A stretch of DNA of 64,000 bases from Setophaga petechia (taxonomy: Eukaryota; Chordata; Aves; Passeriformes; Parulidae): assembly GCA_024362935.1 (NCBI GenBank), contig JANCRA010000008.1, positions 29,010,557-29,074,556 on the forward strand, read 5' to 3'. Position 1 is the first letter of the stretch; every line of letters starts with the position of its first letter. The translations under genes were made by a program, and so were the position numbers. The notes beneath the pieces were generated by a model. It did not search any database and was not told where the DNA came from. It saw only the letters and a list, made by a program, of their open reading frames with translations. This document shows positions 1-13,361 of this stretch, piece after piece.

Positions 1-1415
1 TCTGAGACGTCCCATCCTGTCATCATGCTCAAAGCAGGTTCACAACAGGGCATACTCCATTTAGGCAGGGAAAATTCAATTAGGATCATTCTGTGGACTC
101 AGGCATCCCAGTGGGGATCAGGATAGGCAATATTCAGATTTCATTGTCTCACAACAATATATGCCAATGAAAAAATTTTCTGCCCTGCCTCGTGCTCCCC
201 CTTGTGTTTTCCCAAGGTCTGGTCATAATGTTTTAGTATCAAGAAAAAAATATTATGGTATATTTTATTAATTATATTTAAAATATTAAAAATAATTAAA
301 ACTATAATTAAATACTATAAAAAATGATAAAATAATTGTCAAATCTACACAAAATTATTAATTTGGCACTGCACAATGACTAAAATTAAAAAGCGTACTA
401 CATACACAGAAAGACAAAATAATTAATGAATAAACCTGTAATTAAGGAAGAAACCAAACAAACAACAAACAAAAAACAAAACAACCAAATGATATTTAAA
501 TAGTTTCTGGGATCGGATCGTTGTTCTGTCTAATAAGTACACGTCAGCAGCAAGCCCCTGAAATAATCAAGCAGGAGATACTTCCTGATGTAGCTCTCAG
601 ATCAGTGCAATACTAAGATTTCAAAATAGTGAATGAGACATCTAAAGTCAAAATGTTAACTAAATCGTTGATTAAATGTGAGACTGTGTTGGATCTGTCC
701 TTATGATTTGTCTTCTTACCCTCCACACCATGAATGTGTCACAGCTACAGAGATGTCAAGTGTCCAAAATGTAGGTAAGCTGGTTCTGGTTCACACAGCA
801 AGGGTTCTTGTACTCTGATGACCAACTCCATCCAGCTTTTCCCCAATATAAGGATGCTGATTAATCAGTCATTGGTCCTCAGCCATGCAAATACCTGTTT
901 CTTATCCATAATTCCTTCTTACCACTGGTGTTAGTGGAGGAGAGTCTGTACTTTTCCTGCAGCAGTTTTCATCAGCTTCCTTTCCACAGTAGCAGCAAAG
1001 GCATTTATTCTGAGCAGCTGTCCTTGTAGAATTGAAACTCATGTGAATCCTTTTAGTGGTATGGCAGACTTCTGTGAAGACTTAAGATGCTATACTGAAC
1101 ACAATAAATGAAAATTAAAAGCACAATGGAAGAGAAAAAAGAGCGTGGAAAATGTCCAAAAGATATAAAATTAATAAACCCTGTATTAAACATATCAGGA
1201 ACAGGAAAGTTGCCAAAGTACCTGTAAGGCCAGTAAGTAACCAAATATAGAAGGAATGTTCAAAGAGGATAAAGTTATAGTAGGAAAACTCAGCACATGT
1301 TTTCCATCTGCTTTCCCTGTGGAGAAGAATAAGAAGGATTCTCCAAAATACCCCCTTTTCTATGCAGGACTTGTCAAAGGATCTTGTTGATACTGAACTT
1401 CTAGAAGAATGTGAA
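1..1415. other. Unique AT-rich intergenic DNA
   Basis: No gene or identifiable repeat is seen. The stretch around 240-480 is extremely AT-rich, with runs of short TAA and ATT motifs. The open frames across 1050-1420 on both strands overlap each other, have low-complexity composition, and match no protein I recognise. Confidence 0.6.
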
Positions 1416-1496
1416 ACCAAAAAAAATCAAAACAAAAAAAACAAACCCAAAAAAACACCCCCCCCCCCAAACAAACAAACAAACAAAAAAACCCCA
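1416..1496. repeat. A/C-rich simple repeat with CAAA units
   Basis: Low-complexity tract of A-runs broken by single C or T bases, then an uninterrupted C-run near 1457-1468, then four CAAA/ACAA units near 1469-1487. It lies about 90 bp upstream of a plus-strand CR1 fragment. It is a simple repeat; the short frame that crosses it is an artefact. Confidence 0.85.
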
Positions 1497-1585
1497 AATG
1501 ACAAAGTTTCTTATCCATATGATCTGACACATGCTGCAGAGTTAAACAAACTCCGGTCTGTAGTCTTGCTTCCCAGAGCTATTGG

Positions 1586-2175
1586 AGTCCTTTACAAGAA
1601 CAAGGATGATCACATATCTCTACTCAGTCCTGGTGTGCCACACCAGGAGTGCTGTGTCTAGTTCTGGGCTCCTCAGCACAAAAAAGACAAGAAGCTCCTG
1701 GAGAGGGTCCAGCAGAGGCCACAAAGATGATAAGGAGTCTGGAGGGGTCTCCCTCATCTCTTATGAGGAGAGACTGAGGGAGCTGGGCCTGTTCAGTCTG
1801 GACAAGAGAAGACTGGGAGGGGATGTCATGAATGCATTTAAATATCTCAAAGGTGGGTGTTGAGGGGTTGGTGCCAGACTCTTTTCGGTGGTGCCCAGCA
1901 ACAGAATGAAGAACAGAAGCCATAAACTAAAACACAAGAAGTTCTTCAATGTGAGGAAGAACTTCTTTATGTTGAGGATGGCAGAGCACTGGAAGAGGCT
2001 GCCAAGGGAGCTCGTGGAAGTGTATTTGGAGTGTCTTCCTCTCTGGAGACATTCTAAACACACCTAAGAGTGTTCCTATGTCACCTGCTCTAGGTGACCC
2101 TACCTCAGCAGGGGGGTTAGACTAGATGATCTCCAGGGATCCCTTCCAAACCTAACAATTCAATGATTCTGTGGT
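1586..2175 (+). mobile_element. CR1 LINE 3' fragment (plus)
   Basis: This is a 5'-truncated CR1 non-LTR retrotransposon. It contains the C-terminal end of ORF2 (reverse transcriptase protein) and the 3' UTR. A translated stretch reads [13 protein letters not shown] followed by KRRL and AFKYLKGGC, the characteristic avian CR1 ORF2 terminus (about 1764-1863). The 3' UTR follows with the familiar order: the phrase about a gapped lysine-rich end, a block equivalent to GAGGAAGAACTTCTTTATG near 1953, a block near 2105-2150 containing the GATGATCTCCAGGGAT core, and the ATGATTCTGTGG terminus at 2164-2175. Upstream, the reading frame around 1620-1720 matches the preceding ORF2 segment but is interrupted by frame changes. 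It is non-functional. The orientation is set by the CR1 3' end lying at high coordinate. Confidence 0.95.
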
Positions 2176-2945
2176 AACCATAAGGAAATCTGAGGAATAT
2201 TATCTCGTCAGATTCCAAATGGTCTAAAAAATATTGGTGAAATGAAACTGCTGCAATGTGAAGATCCCAGTTCCCATAAGTAACAGGTTAAATAATAGGA
2301 ATCAGATAGTAGTAAGAATTAATAAAAATAACTATATGCTTTCCTCACATGCATAGTTAACAAGTTTATAATTCAGTAATAAATAAAACTATTATTAAGA
2401 TCAATCTCTAATACCCTGTCTGCCTTACCATTAACAGATCTCATTGTTTTTTAAAAAGTCATTGGTCTTACCTTAGACTTCTTTAGGTGCATTGATCTGC
2501 CCTTAGGGAGGACTTCCAAAACACACCAGCATGCATTCTGCTCTGCTATTTAGGAAGCCACCTTAGTTATCTTGGAAGTAGCCTGTTCTTTCGATAAAAG
2601 TAGGAGCCTTCACTATATAGGTTTCATTCCTGGAAGTTGGCTCAATATCTAAAAAGAAAAGGGATGTAGAAGACAGATAACATTTTGTTTCTGTCAGTCT
2701 ATTGGACCAACTATCTGCATATCAGACTTCAGCAGATAAAGAAAACACTTCTTGTCTATTGCATTTTAATTATCTGGGAACTAAGAATGGGTCAATATCT
2801 TCAGGCTGCAGCTTGCAGTCCTTCCACACACTTGCTCAATTTGTAATTTGCTACTTACCACTCTTCTTGTCCTCTATTTTCATTTTGAAACTGCAATCTA
2901 ATTTTTTCTATACATAACTCTTGGTCTAGGAGTGCCAGCATTTGC
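2176..2945. other. Unique DNA between two CR1 fragments
   Basis: No gene or repeat recognised. It separates a plus-strand CR1 from a minus-strand CR1 tail, so the two 3' ends face each other about 770 bp apart. The short frame at 2702-2917 has no recognisable domain. Confidence 0.5.
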
Positions 2946-3053
2946 AATCACAGAATCATAAATGGTTTGGGATGGAAAAGACCTCATCATGTCCAACCAT
3001 TAACCTAGTACTGACAATCCACCACTAAATCATGTCCCTGAGTGCCACATCAG
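2946..3053 (-). mobile_element. CR1 LINE 3' tail (minus, severely truncated)
   Basis: Only the last roughly 100 bp of a CR1 3' UTR remain, in reverse complement. It begins with the inverted terminus (CACAGAATCATAAATGG near 2949), then a GGTTTGGGATGGAAAAGACC block and a TCATGTCCAACC block. The typical downstream CR1 sequence stops abruptly near 3053, consistent with 5' truncation during target-primed reverse transcription. Confidence 0.85.
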
Positions 3054-4976
3054 GGAAGAATTAAAACAAGTGGGACACTACTGTTGTCTGGTTAAAAGGA
3101 GGAAACAGACTGCCTATTATGTGTATAGGACCACCTTGCTCAATGAGCACAAAGGAAAATGGGGATATGTTGTTGGCTTACCTTGCTGTTGGAGAGTTTT
3201 TTCCTGATAACCATTAATAGTTTTAATAAAGGACAAGGAAAAGAAAGTGTGTTATCCACCAATTTCTTAAGAATTAGAAATCAGCTGGGAAGAAAGTAAA
3301 TCAGAGTGTACAACTCTACTTACATGTGTCACAAAGAGAGGACAATTTCTGGAAATTCTTCAGCATGAGATACCTAATTGCATGACTGCTTTTTACTGTA
3401 CTGGACAAATCTGGTGACCTGAGTTTGATGTCATAACTGGTCCCTCCCAAGCCTACGTATCTTGGGTCCATGTGTTTCTTTCTAAACGTATTTGGTCCAA
3501 ATCAAATGGCTTTTTCAGATTCATTGGGAAATTTATTCTTCAAGATTCATATTTATTTCAGGTGAAGTATATGAAATTTCTTGTTTCACTGAAGAAATCT
3601 TAGTTTGGCAGTACCATCACAACAGCATTGCTACTGGTCTGGGGTATGGAAGTAATGGCTGAGGACAAATAATCAACGAGGTGATGTGTTGTCCCAAACA
3701 TTTTGTATGTGCTGAAGTTATTTCACAGCTACATTTATGGTAGCATAGCAAACAGGAAAAGTTCACAAGATAATACTATAACACTAATACTATTTTTTTC
3801 ATTTTATGTCCAAAGAAATGAACATGTATATCTCCTATCTGGAAAAAAAGAAGGAACTATTATTAAGACTAGATATGACACAAACAAAAAACTTAGCTCA
3901 ATAACCAGCCATTATTTTTCATTGTATTTCTTAGAAAATGAGCCTGTATGACTGTCTTCTTGTTTTGTACATCTAGAAAACAACTGTCTCTCCCCTTACA
4001 TTAACTTTCAAATCAACTTACCTCTTTCAGTCAAATGCAGGTAATATATAAGGGCCTCAAAGGTTAAATTCCTCCAAATTTTATGAAAAAAGACAGCCAG
4101 ATAAGCAAGTACAAGCAATCTACAAAATTTAAAATCACCACTAAAGGGAAAATTGAGCTGAAATGGTTTTATTGCACCACAAAATCTGTTTCACATAGAA
4201 GTGTAGCAAAAATACATTATTGTAGACAAAAACTAAAGTTTATTTTGAAAGTAATTTTATATATTATTTTGCATATTGTCATCAATGAGATCTGTGATGC
4301 AGGATGAAATTCAAGTTTTCATCCTGCATAATTTCTATAGTGAATATTATAATTATGTTGCATTTTTACCAGAAAGCACATTTTCATTTCACATTTCTAG
4401 CTCCTAGACAAACCAGTAATATTCATTTTCCTAATTACAAATACCAGGATATGAAACAGAGAATTAAGACATGATGTAGGTAACAGGAGCTCTGTGTTCA
4501 TTTCCTTTGATGAATAAATAATTCGTTATTTGATTAATAAATAATAATATTTTGTTACCATTTTTCTCAAACACTTCATAAAAAAAAGACTTCCTGACAT
4601 TGTTTTATTGGTGATTATCTAACACTCTTTTGGGATCAGGAAATATTTTTACCTAAATTTCTCAGCTGAAGAAAGTGGGGCACATGCAGTTTTAGACATA
4701 AATTTTAACTCCCTGGAAAGTCAAACACTCTGCACTGCATGTTCCTATGCTTTTTCAGACACTGTGAACAAAAGAGGGAATGAAAGGAGAGATGTGGGTT
4801 CCAACAGAGAGATGCTCAAAATGTGAAGGTGTGGGGTTTTTTCTGAAATGTAATTGCCCAGCAGAGATTAGGTAATTGCTCTATTTTGTGATTGCAATTG
4901 AATCATGGCAGCACTTCTACTGATGCAAACTTTTCTTGGAAAGGATATTTACGTGCTTTGTGCTTTGTTGGCCTGG

Positions 4977-4997
4977 GTTACTGCTTTTCGCAGTAAC
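4977..4997. repeat. Perfect 8-bp inverted repeat (hairpin)
   Basis: GTTACTGC at 4977-4984 and its exact reverse complement GCAGTAAC at 4990-4997 flank a 5-base TTTTC loop. A few such arms are expected by chance in 64 kb, so this is structural description only. Confidence 0.5.
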
Positions 4998-6019
4998 TGA
5001 GGCTTAGGGGGAAAGGTGTGGAGGAACAGTGCAGCCCAGATTATTCCCTCTGAGGTCCTACAAGCAGCAGCGAGTAAGGAGCAGTAGTAAAGTTCCATCA
5101 GTGGAGATGTCTGCTCATGTATCTACTCCCAGGACAGAGGAACTGCTCATGTTCCTCTAATGGGACAAACAACAAACAGTTTTCAGAATTTCTGCCTTAA
5201 GCTGAATGCCAAATCTCGGATATTTTGTGACACACATGTCCAAATCAAACATTATTTGCAATTTCCTTGTCACAAACCTCTGTCTTCTGTAAGAGGAGAT
5301 AGTCTGCATCTCACTGTGCAGCTAATTGAAATAGAGAAAAATAAACAAGAATCTCATGTTCTGAAAGATTTAGCCAGGTCTGATAATGAACAGCACAAGA
5401 AGCTTAGCTTTCAAATAACTCAGCATCTATATTAATGTTGTTATTCATCTTCCAAACGCACTGGCTTATCATAAGTAAAATAAAACAAAAAACTCCCCAC
5501 AAGCATTTTTATTAGACACAAATTCTCCTTGGGTTCTTACTTGTAAATGGGTTTATTAGTGAAATTATTTTGATAACACATCTTTTTGCAAGAAATGTTA
5601 TTTTGGGAATGTTAGGAAAGACCTCTAATTAAAGACAAACATAGTAGCTCCTATTTGTGGAAGGAACCATTCTGAGGATTTTCTATTAAACTAGTACCTT
5701 AAAAATGCAAAATTTTCATGTCCTATCGGTACTAAATATTTATAGTACTTCTCACATTATGATACCTCATGTTCAAAAGATTTTTCATAAACAGGAGTCT
5801 GATAATGTCTTTCTCAAAAAGATAATTGTAGCACCATTGATAAATCTATCAATTATCAAAACTAATTGAAAAGCTTTTCTGCATATATTTTTTGCATTCT
5901 TCAATCTTGCTGTGAACCCCAGCACTTTTGTCCTGCAATCCAGTTGTTGAGTAAACTAGGAATTTTACTACAGACTTAAATACAATGAAACCAACTTTTG
6001 CAGCAAAAGCAGCTTTTTC

Positions 6020-6035
6020 TTTTTTTTTTTTTTTT
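6020..6035. repeat. Poly-T tract
   Basis: Uninterrupted run of 16 T, preceded by a shorter T-rich segment. On the minus strand this is an A-run. No recognisable retroelement body adjoins it, so it is recorded only as a homopolymer. Confidence 0.9.
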
Positions 6036-6600
6036 AATTAAATTTGCTGTAAAATTTGGCACAAAAAGCAGTAGTGCATCTTGCTATTAGGGAAAGAAAA
6101 ATAATAAGCTGTAAAAGTACTGGTAGGTTTCTAACATTATATGTGTACTTCAGGCTGCTGAAATACCCAGCCTAAATTTAAGAAACTGTTTCAACTACTG
6201 GCTGAAATCAACCTCGTGACAAGCATAGTGGAGTGTTATGAGGGGAATTTACTGTGCTTTACTTTTGCTTTGTACAGTGTAGACATGCTTTTACTTTTCT
6301 GAAGTTTTGTGTACAAGATTAAAAAGAATATTGTATGCTTGTATGCATATATGCTACTATGTATGAATGCTGGAAAACAATGCCCAGAATTAGAATTCTG
6401 CATGAGAAAACTTGCATAAAAGGTGTATTTACATAAAGGTAAATGCTCTGCTGAAGGATGTCTTTGGTTTATGCTGAAATTTTATGAGCTGTAACATAAA
6501 ACATTAGTGTATGAGAAAAAGCAAGAAATCTACAGAACCAGAAATGTGTGTACATGGGGTATATTTTTACTGCTCCTCTTTGCATTCTGTGCAATGTAAA

Positions 6601-6627
6601 GGTCAGTTTAGAGTGGTCAGTTTAGAG
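6601..6627. repeat. 14-bp tandem duplication
   Basis: The unit GGTCAGTTTAGAGT at 6601-6614 is followed directly by a second copy (13 of 14 bases, 6615-6627). It is a likely replication-slippage duplication. Confidence 0.75.
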
Positions 6628-8539
6628 CCAATACCACTACAATAACATTCTTTAAAGAATAAATATATTTACCAAGCTTATGTCCTAACTTGATATATTT
6701 AGAGACATCTGAACACTGGATTGTTTGAATAGCACATGTTAGACTTGGATTTTAGAATCACTATGGGCAATAACTGGGAGCAATGTAACTTTGTGCGTAA
6801 TGTAGAGAAAAACTTTCTGAATTCTGTCATTAACTAGGCTAAGAAAAGCTGCCTTGATTTTTTTCATTTTTTCATAGTAGATATTCCAAAGGAACTGCCT
6901 ATACAAGACTCAATGGCAATATTAATTAATTTCTTATTGCCATAGAATTTAATTAATGTTATAGAGGAGCTATACATCGTAACTCCAGAGTACAAATTTT
7001 TAGGTTTTGGGTTTTTTTAAGAACTTGACTAATATACAGTAAAAACTGTGTTGCAAATAGACCAGAATTTAAGGAGTTGAAAGGACAGGAAGAGCACATA
7101 CCGTGCTGCTGTGTTATTTGAATACCTTGGTAATCAGAGAAAAAAATATAGGAGAATACAGTCATCATTCCCAGTGATGCCAGCTGTCCACTTGGAGGAC
7201 TGAAGAATATTGCAGCTGGGACTGAAAAGTTGGATCTACAAAAATCTATAAACAATCTCCTAGAAAAACTGGCTCAATCAAATAACATATGCTAAGTTAT
7301 TTTGATGGAAGCATATGCTTTCCCTGTAGTTGATGGCCTTTTGTAATACTACTTAAATAGAAAAGGTACATTTTATAACTGCTGAAAGGGCTGAAAGCCC
7401 CTTTCTTTTGCTTTCAAATGTGCCTACCAAAATTTTAAAGATCTGACACAGAGCCAGACATGGTTTTTGGAGCCAGAAACCATGGCATGAAATTTAGCTA
7501 CTAGAAAGTAAAAATAGAAAAAGAAATCATTATCACATGATTATAGAGAAAAAGCTCACATTGCCACCAGACAAATTATGCCCATGTATTTTTCTTGCTT
7601 TCCTCCTGAGTTTATCAGAGTAGCCAAAATACAAGGGGAAAAGTAAATCAAATTATCAAATTAGTATAAGCAGGCTTTATTCTTGATACTTTGTTTATCT
7701 CCCCATCTTTCCCCTATTCATTCATTTTTTTATAATTATTCGTTTTTCTATTTAAATTAGACATTCTGACAGAAACAGTTTTTCCTCTAGGTTTACACAA
7801 TATCTGTTAAAGTTTGGGGAAGAGAAGAGGAAAATTTTGATAGGATTTTTTAGAGAAAAAATGTTAATGAAGTTGATATGTCTGCTCACAAGAAGAGGAA
7901 TAAATCTTCCAAATGATTGATCCCTTTCTTCCATCTATTATTCTTAACCACACTTACTTCCAAATACAAAAGCAAAGCTCATTTATGTTTTACTGCTAAC
8001 TCTCTACTTGCAACTACTTGAATTAATAATGATATAATCCTGCAATACAGATTACTCTGAAGCTGTGATATTCTGAAAGAAAATGGAAGAAAATAAGTGG
8101 TGGGTGTTGCCTCAAAAACAAAAAACAAAAAACCAAAGAAGTTTGAACCCTTTGGTTTCTTTTACTGCAGCTAAAGAGAGTTCTTCTGGCTCCAAAATTT
8201 TCACTTTCTGTGGCAACATCAGCATCTTCTCAGGCTGCAGAATAATTTTCTTTGGAAAACTTTACAAGTCTTCAGACCACTTTTCTGAGACCTTTTAAAT
8301 GGTGGTAATTTTCCTGAATGATTGATATCCTCCTTCCTTGCCCCAACTCTGAACAGGGTACCTTTCCTTTTAAAACAGCAATCTTCATTTTCCTAGGAAA
8401 AATATATTCCTTCAAAACTGAGTTATAAATTGGAGCCACAGTCTTGCAAACCTCAGCTCAAAAGAATGTATTGTATCCCAACACAGACACAAGTAGAGTC
8501 TATAACAACGAGTTCTCTCAAGGTCATTTATGGTCATAA

Positions 8540-8604
8540 ATGTTATTATGTAATTATGGAGATGTTATTATGAAATTATATAGATGTTATTATGTAATTA
8601 TGGC
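8540..8604. repeat. 22-bp minisatellite, about three copies
   Basis: Three adjacent units beginning ATGTTATTATG lie at 8540-8561, 8562-8583 and 8584-8604. Units 1 and 3 are nearly identical (ATGTTATTATGTAATTATGG core), and unit 2 differs at a few bases. The array is very AT-rich. Confidence 0.9.
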
Positions 8605-8957
8605 ATCTTCTCATCTCTTTTTAGCCGTTATCAACTAAGTTGAAGAAATACTCACTATTTCATATTCATGCATATCCTATTGAATTTTTATTTCATATTA
8701 AATGTTATTTATCAGCTAGCCTCAGGAAAAAATAATTACTTAAATTGCAAAATTCCACTGAAGAATTTGCTAAGTCAGAAGGGACACAGCCCAAAGCTTG
8801 AACATTTTGCATGTTTGCCTTGGCTTGTAAGCCTTAGTTTGAAACACTCCCTTTTTCTTCCTGACAGACAAATTTGATATGACATTCACTGTAACATGAA
8901 TAACTCGGGTGACATTTTACAAAGTCTCTTTTGGACTATATCTGTACTTTTCTTATT

Positions 8958-8986
8958 AAAAAAAACAAAACAAAAAAAAAAAAAAA
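8958..8986. repeat. A-rich tract
   Basis: Runs of A interrupted by two single C bases, ending in an A-run of 15. There is no adjacent retroelement body on either side. Confidence 0.9.
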
Positions 8987-11900
8987 CCTACAAGCAGGAG
9001 GTACTGTATCATATAGTATCTTGTAGTATCTTGAACAAATTTAAAGCATAGAAATCATAGTTAAAAAATTGTGGGAAAAATTCCACAACCAACAGAGAAA
9101 ACTTGTATTAGAGGCTCTGATCTATGCGTGTGTAAAGACAAAAGTTACAGAGATGAAAACATTAAAAATTGCTACATATTTTTTGCTTTATTTTTTACAT
9201 TTTTGAATTCTCTAGTTAATAATAATACTGGATTTTCTTTCTCTCTCCTTCCTGCCTGCCCTCCCTCCTCATTTTCATCCCCTTCAACTACATTCAGGCT
9301 GCCTGATCAAAACAAATTACAGGACAGCCTTATAAATTAGTTACAGTAGACTAATGTCTAATGGTGACATGTCTGTTTTGCCATGGTGATGCTCATCCTC
9401 CAGAGGTAATGTCACCTAGGTTGTCAGACAAGCAACAGCATTTTCATAAATAATCCATGTGATGCTAATACAGGATGATTTGTGATGCCTTATAAAAAGT
9501 TTGGTTGGGTTTGATTGAGTTTCCCTCAAGATACTGTATACTTAACATTATGACCTGATCTGACTTAGTTGATTCTGATTTCTCAAAAGGCTACTCTGGA
9601 ATCCTGGTGTGTAACATGAAGACACAATGTTACCCAACCATAGCTACTTTGGTAATACACACAAGACTGTAATATTTTGCATGTATCTCTGATTGTATCA
9701 AAATTTCTCAGTGCATCAAAGTACCTATCGAGCTAAAAAGACTGGCTGGCATTTTTCAAGCATGAATTTATTGGGTAAGGAGAGAAAACAAAGGGAGTGG
9801 AATCTCCTCCCCGTGTTTACCATGGCCTCATACAATTTGCATGCTTCAGTTCACATGACACTGACCTGTCATTCAACTGCACAGCCCTCTCACACCCCTC
9901 CTGCCCTACCTGATCCTGGCTGATCTGGACCAAATTCCACCTTTCAAAAATGCAAAGGGCCATGCTGGCATTAAACAGCAGCTAAAAGTACAGAGGGAAA
10001 ACACTACGTGATTAATATAATGAGGCTATATACCTTATTTGTAGAGTATCACCTCCTTTTCAACTAATAAGGGCAAAAAGGCAAACATAGGGTTGAAATA
10101 TAAATGAGTCTCTAGCTGGTTTACAAATATGAGCCAGATGCTCATTATCATACTGGAAAAATCTCAGCATGTGCCCCTATTGGTATATTGAAATAAAGAC
10201 TACCTTCACATGTCTCAACACAACCAGTTTTAATTTTACTGGTTGATTGGCTACTTCTGGTTAAGGACATCTTGGGCTCTTCATAAATGTTCTGGTTATT
10301 TATCCCCTTTTTTTAATAGAACATGTTATGCCGATGTCTCAACATATTTCACAGGAAATTACAATGGCTTCACTGTTGTCACACAAAGTTTTCCAGTCCT
10401 GTGAAACAATGTGGTTCTTAATTTAAAAAGAGTTTTCACTCTCTTCAGCCCTTTTCAAGATATGACAGATGTATGATATGGTTGAATATTTTGCACTGAT
10501 TCAAAGAAATTAACTAGATCCTTAAAAGCCACATCCTGCTTTCTTGAGAGACAGACTGTATGCGTGCATGGACATGAGAGGGTTCAGACAGCAACTGAGA
10601 GGAAGGAAAAAATGTGGAGGAAGAGAGAGGACAGGGAACAAAGTACTCCGCTTAGGAGGAAGAATTTCATACAGACCATCTTTACAAAGAAATGAAAACT
10701 AGGAATGCCTTCTCAAATTTCTTATATTCTCTTTGTTTTCTGTGATGTGGCTCATGATACAAACACTCTAATACTCATCTGTAGAAATCAAAGAGCTTAT
10801 TGAAAAAACGTGAGAGCTCCAGCAAATACTGCATCCCGCTCACACTCTGATCAAAGAAACAATATAATGTCAGAATAAGACAATTCAATAATGAGACTGA
10901 GTCATAGTATGACATCCAAGAATTCAAGGTTCAGCTCAATTCTAGCAAGAACAGAAAGGGAGTTTTAATAATACTGGAAAGTGATCTCTTGGAAATTCTG
11001 AGTTGGGGGCATACCCATGTAATGGTGTTTCAGTTGGGCAATTGCAGTTGTTCCCCTAAAACCCTTATTCTCCACAGCAATCCTTATTCTCCTTATTCTC
11101 ACAGTTGTAGCATCCAGCTGCATACCTGGAGAAATGGAGAGTCTCTTCTGTAAAGTGTTGACAAAATTTCTGGAAAAGTCAATGCTTTTTAGAGTTCACT
11201 GCTTTTCAGATGTTCCCCTCAAAAGCACTGTGGAAACAAATGAAGCCATCTTGGTAAGTAAAGAGGACTCCAGTTTTCAAAATCTGACTCTATCATGCCT
11301 TCCCTCTGACATTATGGAAGTTCTAGAAGAACATTAAATGTCATAAATTAATTCAGAAGTTGATTCCTTCAAATCTCTGTTCTTCCCCAAAACTGAAACA
11401 TCACTTCAGTGGAAAAGATCCACTTCAAAGTCAAGGTTATTGGACTACTTTACTTCTGGTGAGTTAACCTGAAGGATGAATGTGGATCTATGAAGCAGCC
11501 TCCAGTTATCAGTGCATATCTTGGAATTTTAGTCAGGACTTTAGTTTACAGCCATAGTGAGAGAGGAATACAAGTTGCTCAAGCTGGATTCCCACATGAC
11601 AAGAATCTTCTCTTTCACAGCAGTGCAGAGGGGTTTCTCTAAAGCAACTTCCCTTGGCTTAAGCAGCATCTTCTATGCTGCCCTGGCTTATTCATATAAA
11701 GCCATTTTTTCAAAGGACACACTGTCACATCAGAAAAATGGCTGCTAAATATTTTTCTTAGTCCTCTCTGGGCAAGCAGAGAAATCCCTCCTCGGCTGAC
11801 TTACAGATGTAGACCCCTGCTCCTTCGAGGGACTTTGAGACACCTTTAGAATGGTCTGTGATTGATTTTTCATTAACTGGGCTTTCACAATAATGACTTT

Positions 11901-13339
11901 TCTCTTGACCTCATAATTGTGTACAGCCTGTAAACAGCTTTTCCAAACATAAATTCCATCTGGGTATTTGTGGTTTAAGACATTTCAGCAAGCACACTGC
12001 CATAGTCCTTTATTCATAAGAGTTTTATTAATATGAAGACTTTCTGAAACCAAAATTCTAGTTTTAATTGCTTGAAGAGAAACTTTATGCAATAATTAAA
12101 GGCATCTTTAACACCAGATGTGCCCTCCCTGTTCCAATTGGGATATTTAACTATAATAAAGGAAAGCAATAGTCCCATCAATGTCCCATCCTATGATGTT
12201 TCCAGGTGTCCACCTTTAGGACAGCAACCATGACAATATCAAGCAAGCTAAAAAGATCACTTCCCACATATGATGTCAGTGTCCTGAGGCCTTCCCCCAC
12301 CCTGACTTATGCTCAAGTTTTTCCTGGCTTTATACACTGCTTTGAACAAGGGGCTTGAAGATGAAAGCAAGCAATCACTACTTCTAAAGAATAAAAAATG
12401 TATATCAACATCTGTATCTCAGCGACATAAACAACAGAGCCCCACAAAGCAACCATTAAGCCAAAGGGCACTTCTAGCTGTTGTTTCCTAGTCAATGATC
12501 ATTGAAAATAGATTTTTTCTGTTCTCCAATTTTAATTTTTTTAAACAAAAGTCAGGTGTTAAACATGTTCTCAGAAAAAGTGTTCTCCTGCCTCTCATTA
12601 GCACCTGTTAATGAGATGCATATTCACATGTCCCAGTATTAGATTTACCTTGCCAATTTCATCAGGGCTCTGTTTTTCCATGACATAACTTGAATTTGTA
12701 CCAGATGAACAATAAAACAGTACTAAGGTTTTTTTTCTTTGTTTTTAATTAGATTCAAAAGAGTCTGTTGTGCAAATTAATAAAGTACACTAGAAAGAAT
12801 CAAAGTTGTATCTTTCTGCACCCCACTCATATGGCATATATGCAGACTGTTGCAGATCTTTTCTTCTGTACTTGGATATACTTTGGATAGGTGCTGTTTT
12901 CTGAGAGCTATTTTTTTCAGACATTCCCAGGCTGAATTGAATACAAATGCCCAAGGCACTCAAATTATCCTAGTAGTTCATGTCTTTGGAGGAAACACAG
13001 TATGGAATTAAGGTACAGTTTACTCAGGAAGAGAATACTGGCTCTGTTTCACAGGAAAGTCTGCTTCAGTAAATTTTATTTCAGATGCCAAGGTTTGTTT
13101 TGTGTGCAATATGGCAGCTGATCTGCAGGAAGGAGTGGAAAGTAGAGATGATCCAGCAAAGCAAATTTTTTGTTTCAAAACTGTTTGGCTTTGGGAGGGA
13201 TATAAAGAGTGTCAGATCAGTTCTGTAGCAGATCAATGCTTCAGAAGAAAAAATAGCTAACATTTCTGAGCATCCCCATTCAGATTCCACTATCAGAGAC
13301 CATTCATTCCTGAATTTTATTGATGTTTCAGGTGTGCAG

Positions 13340-13361
13340 ACAGCTGACAGACAGCTGACAG
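13340..13361. repeat. Two tandem 11-bp units containing CAGCTG
   Basis: ACAGCTGACAG occurs at 13340-13350 and again at 13351-13361. Each unit contains a palindromic E-box (CAGCTG) and a TGACAG core. Slippage is sufficient to explain it; a regulatory role is only possible. Confidence 0.7.

Larger units (their letters stand above)
3054..8539. other. Unique AT-rich gene-free stretch
   Basis: About 5.5 kb without an identifiable gene or dispersed repeat. Scattered open frames of 60-100 codons have neither domain features nor consistent codon composition. Small structures inside it are a hairpin at 4977-4997, a T16 run at 6020-6035 and a 14-bp tandem duplication at 6601-6627. Confidence 0.5.

Noticed and set aside
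1..240. Possible LTR-like sequence at the window start
   Set aside because: No terminal TG...CA pair, polyadenylation context or second copy could be identified; the window edge prevents further assessment.
4977..4997. Perfect 8-bp hairpin as a functional RNA or terminator
   Set aside because: Several 8-bp inverted repeats with short loops are expected by chance in 64 kb, and there is no transcript context.
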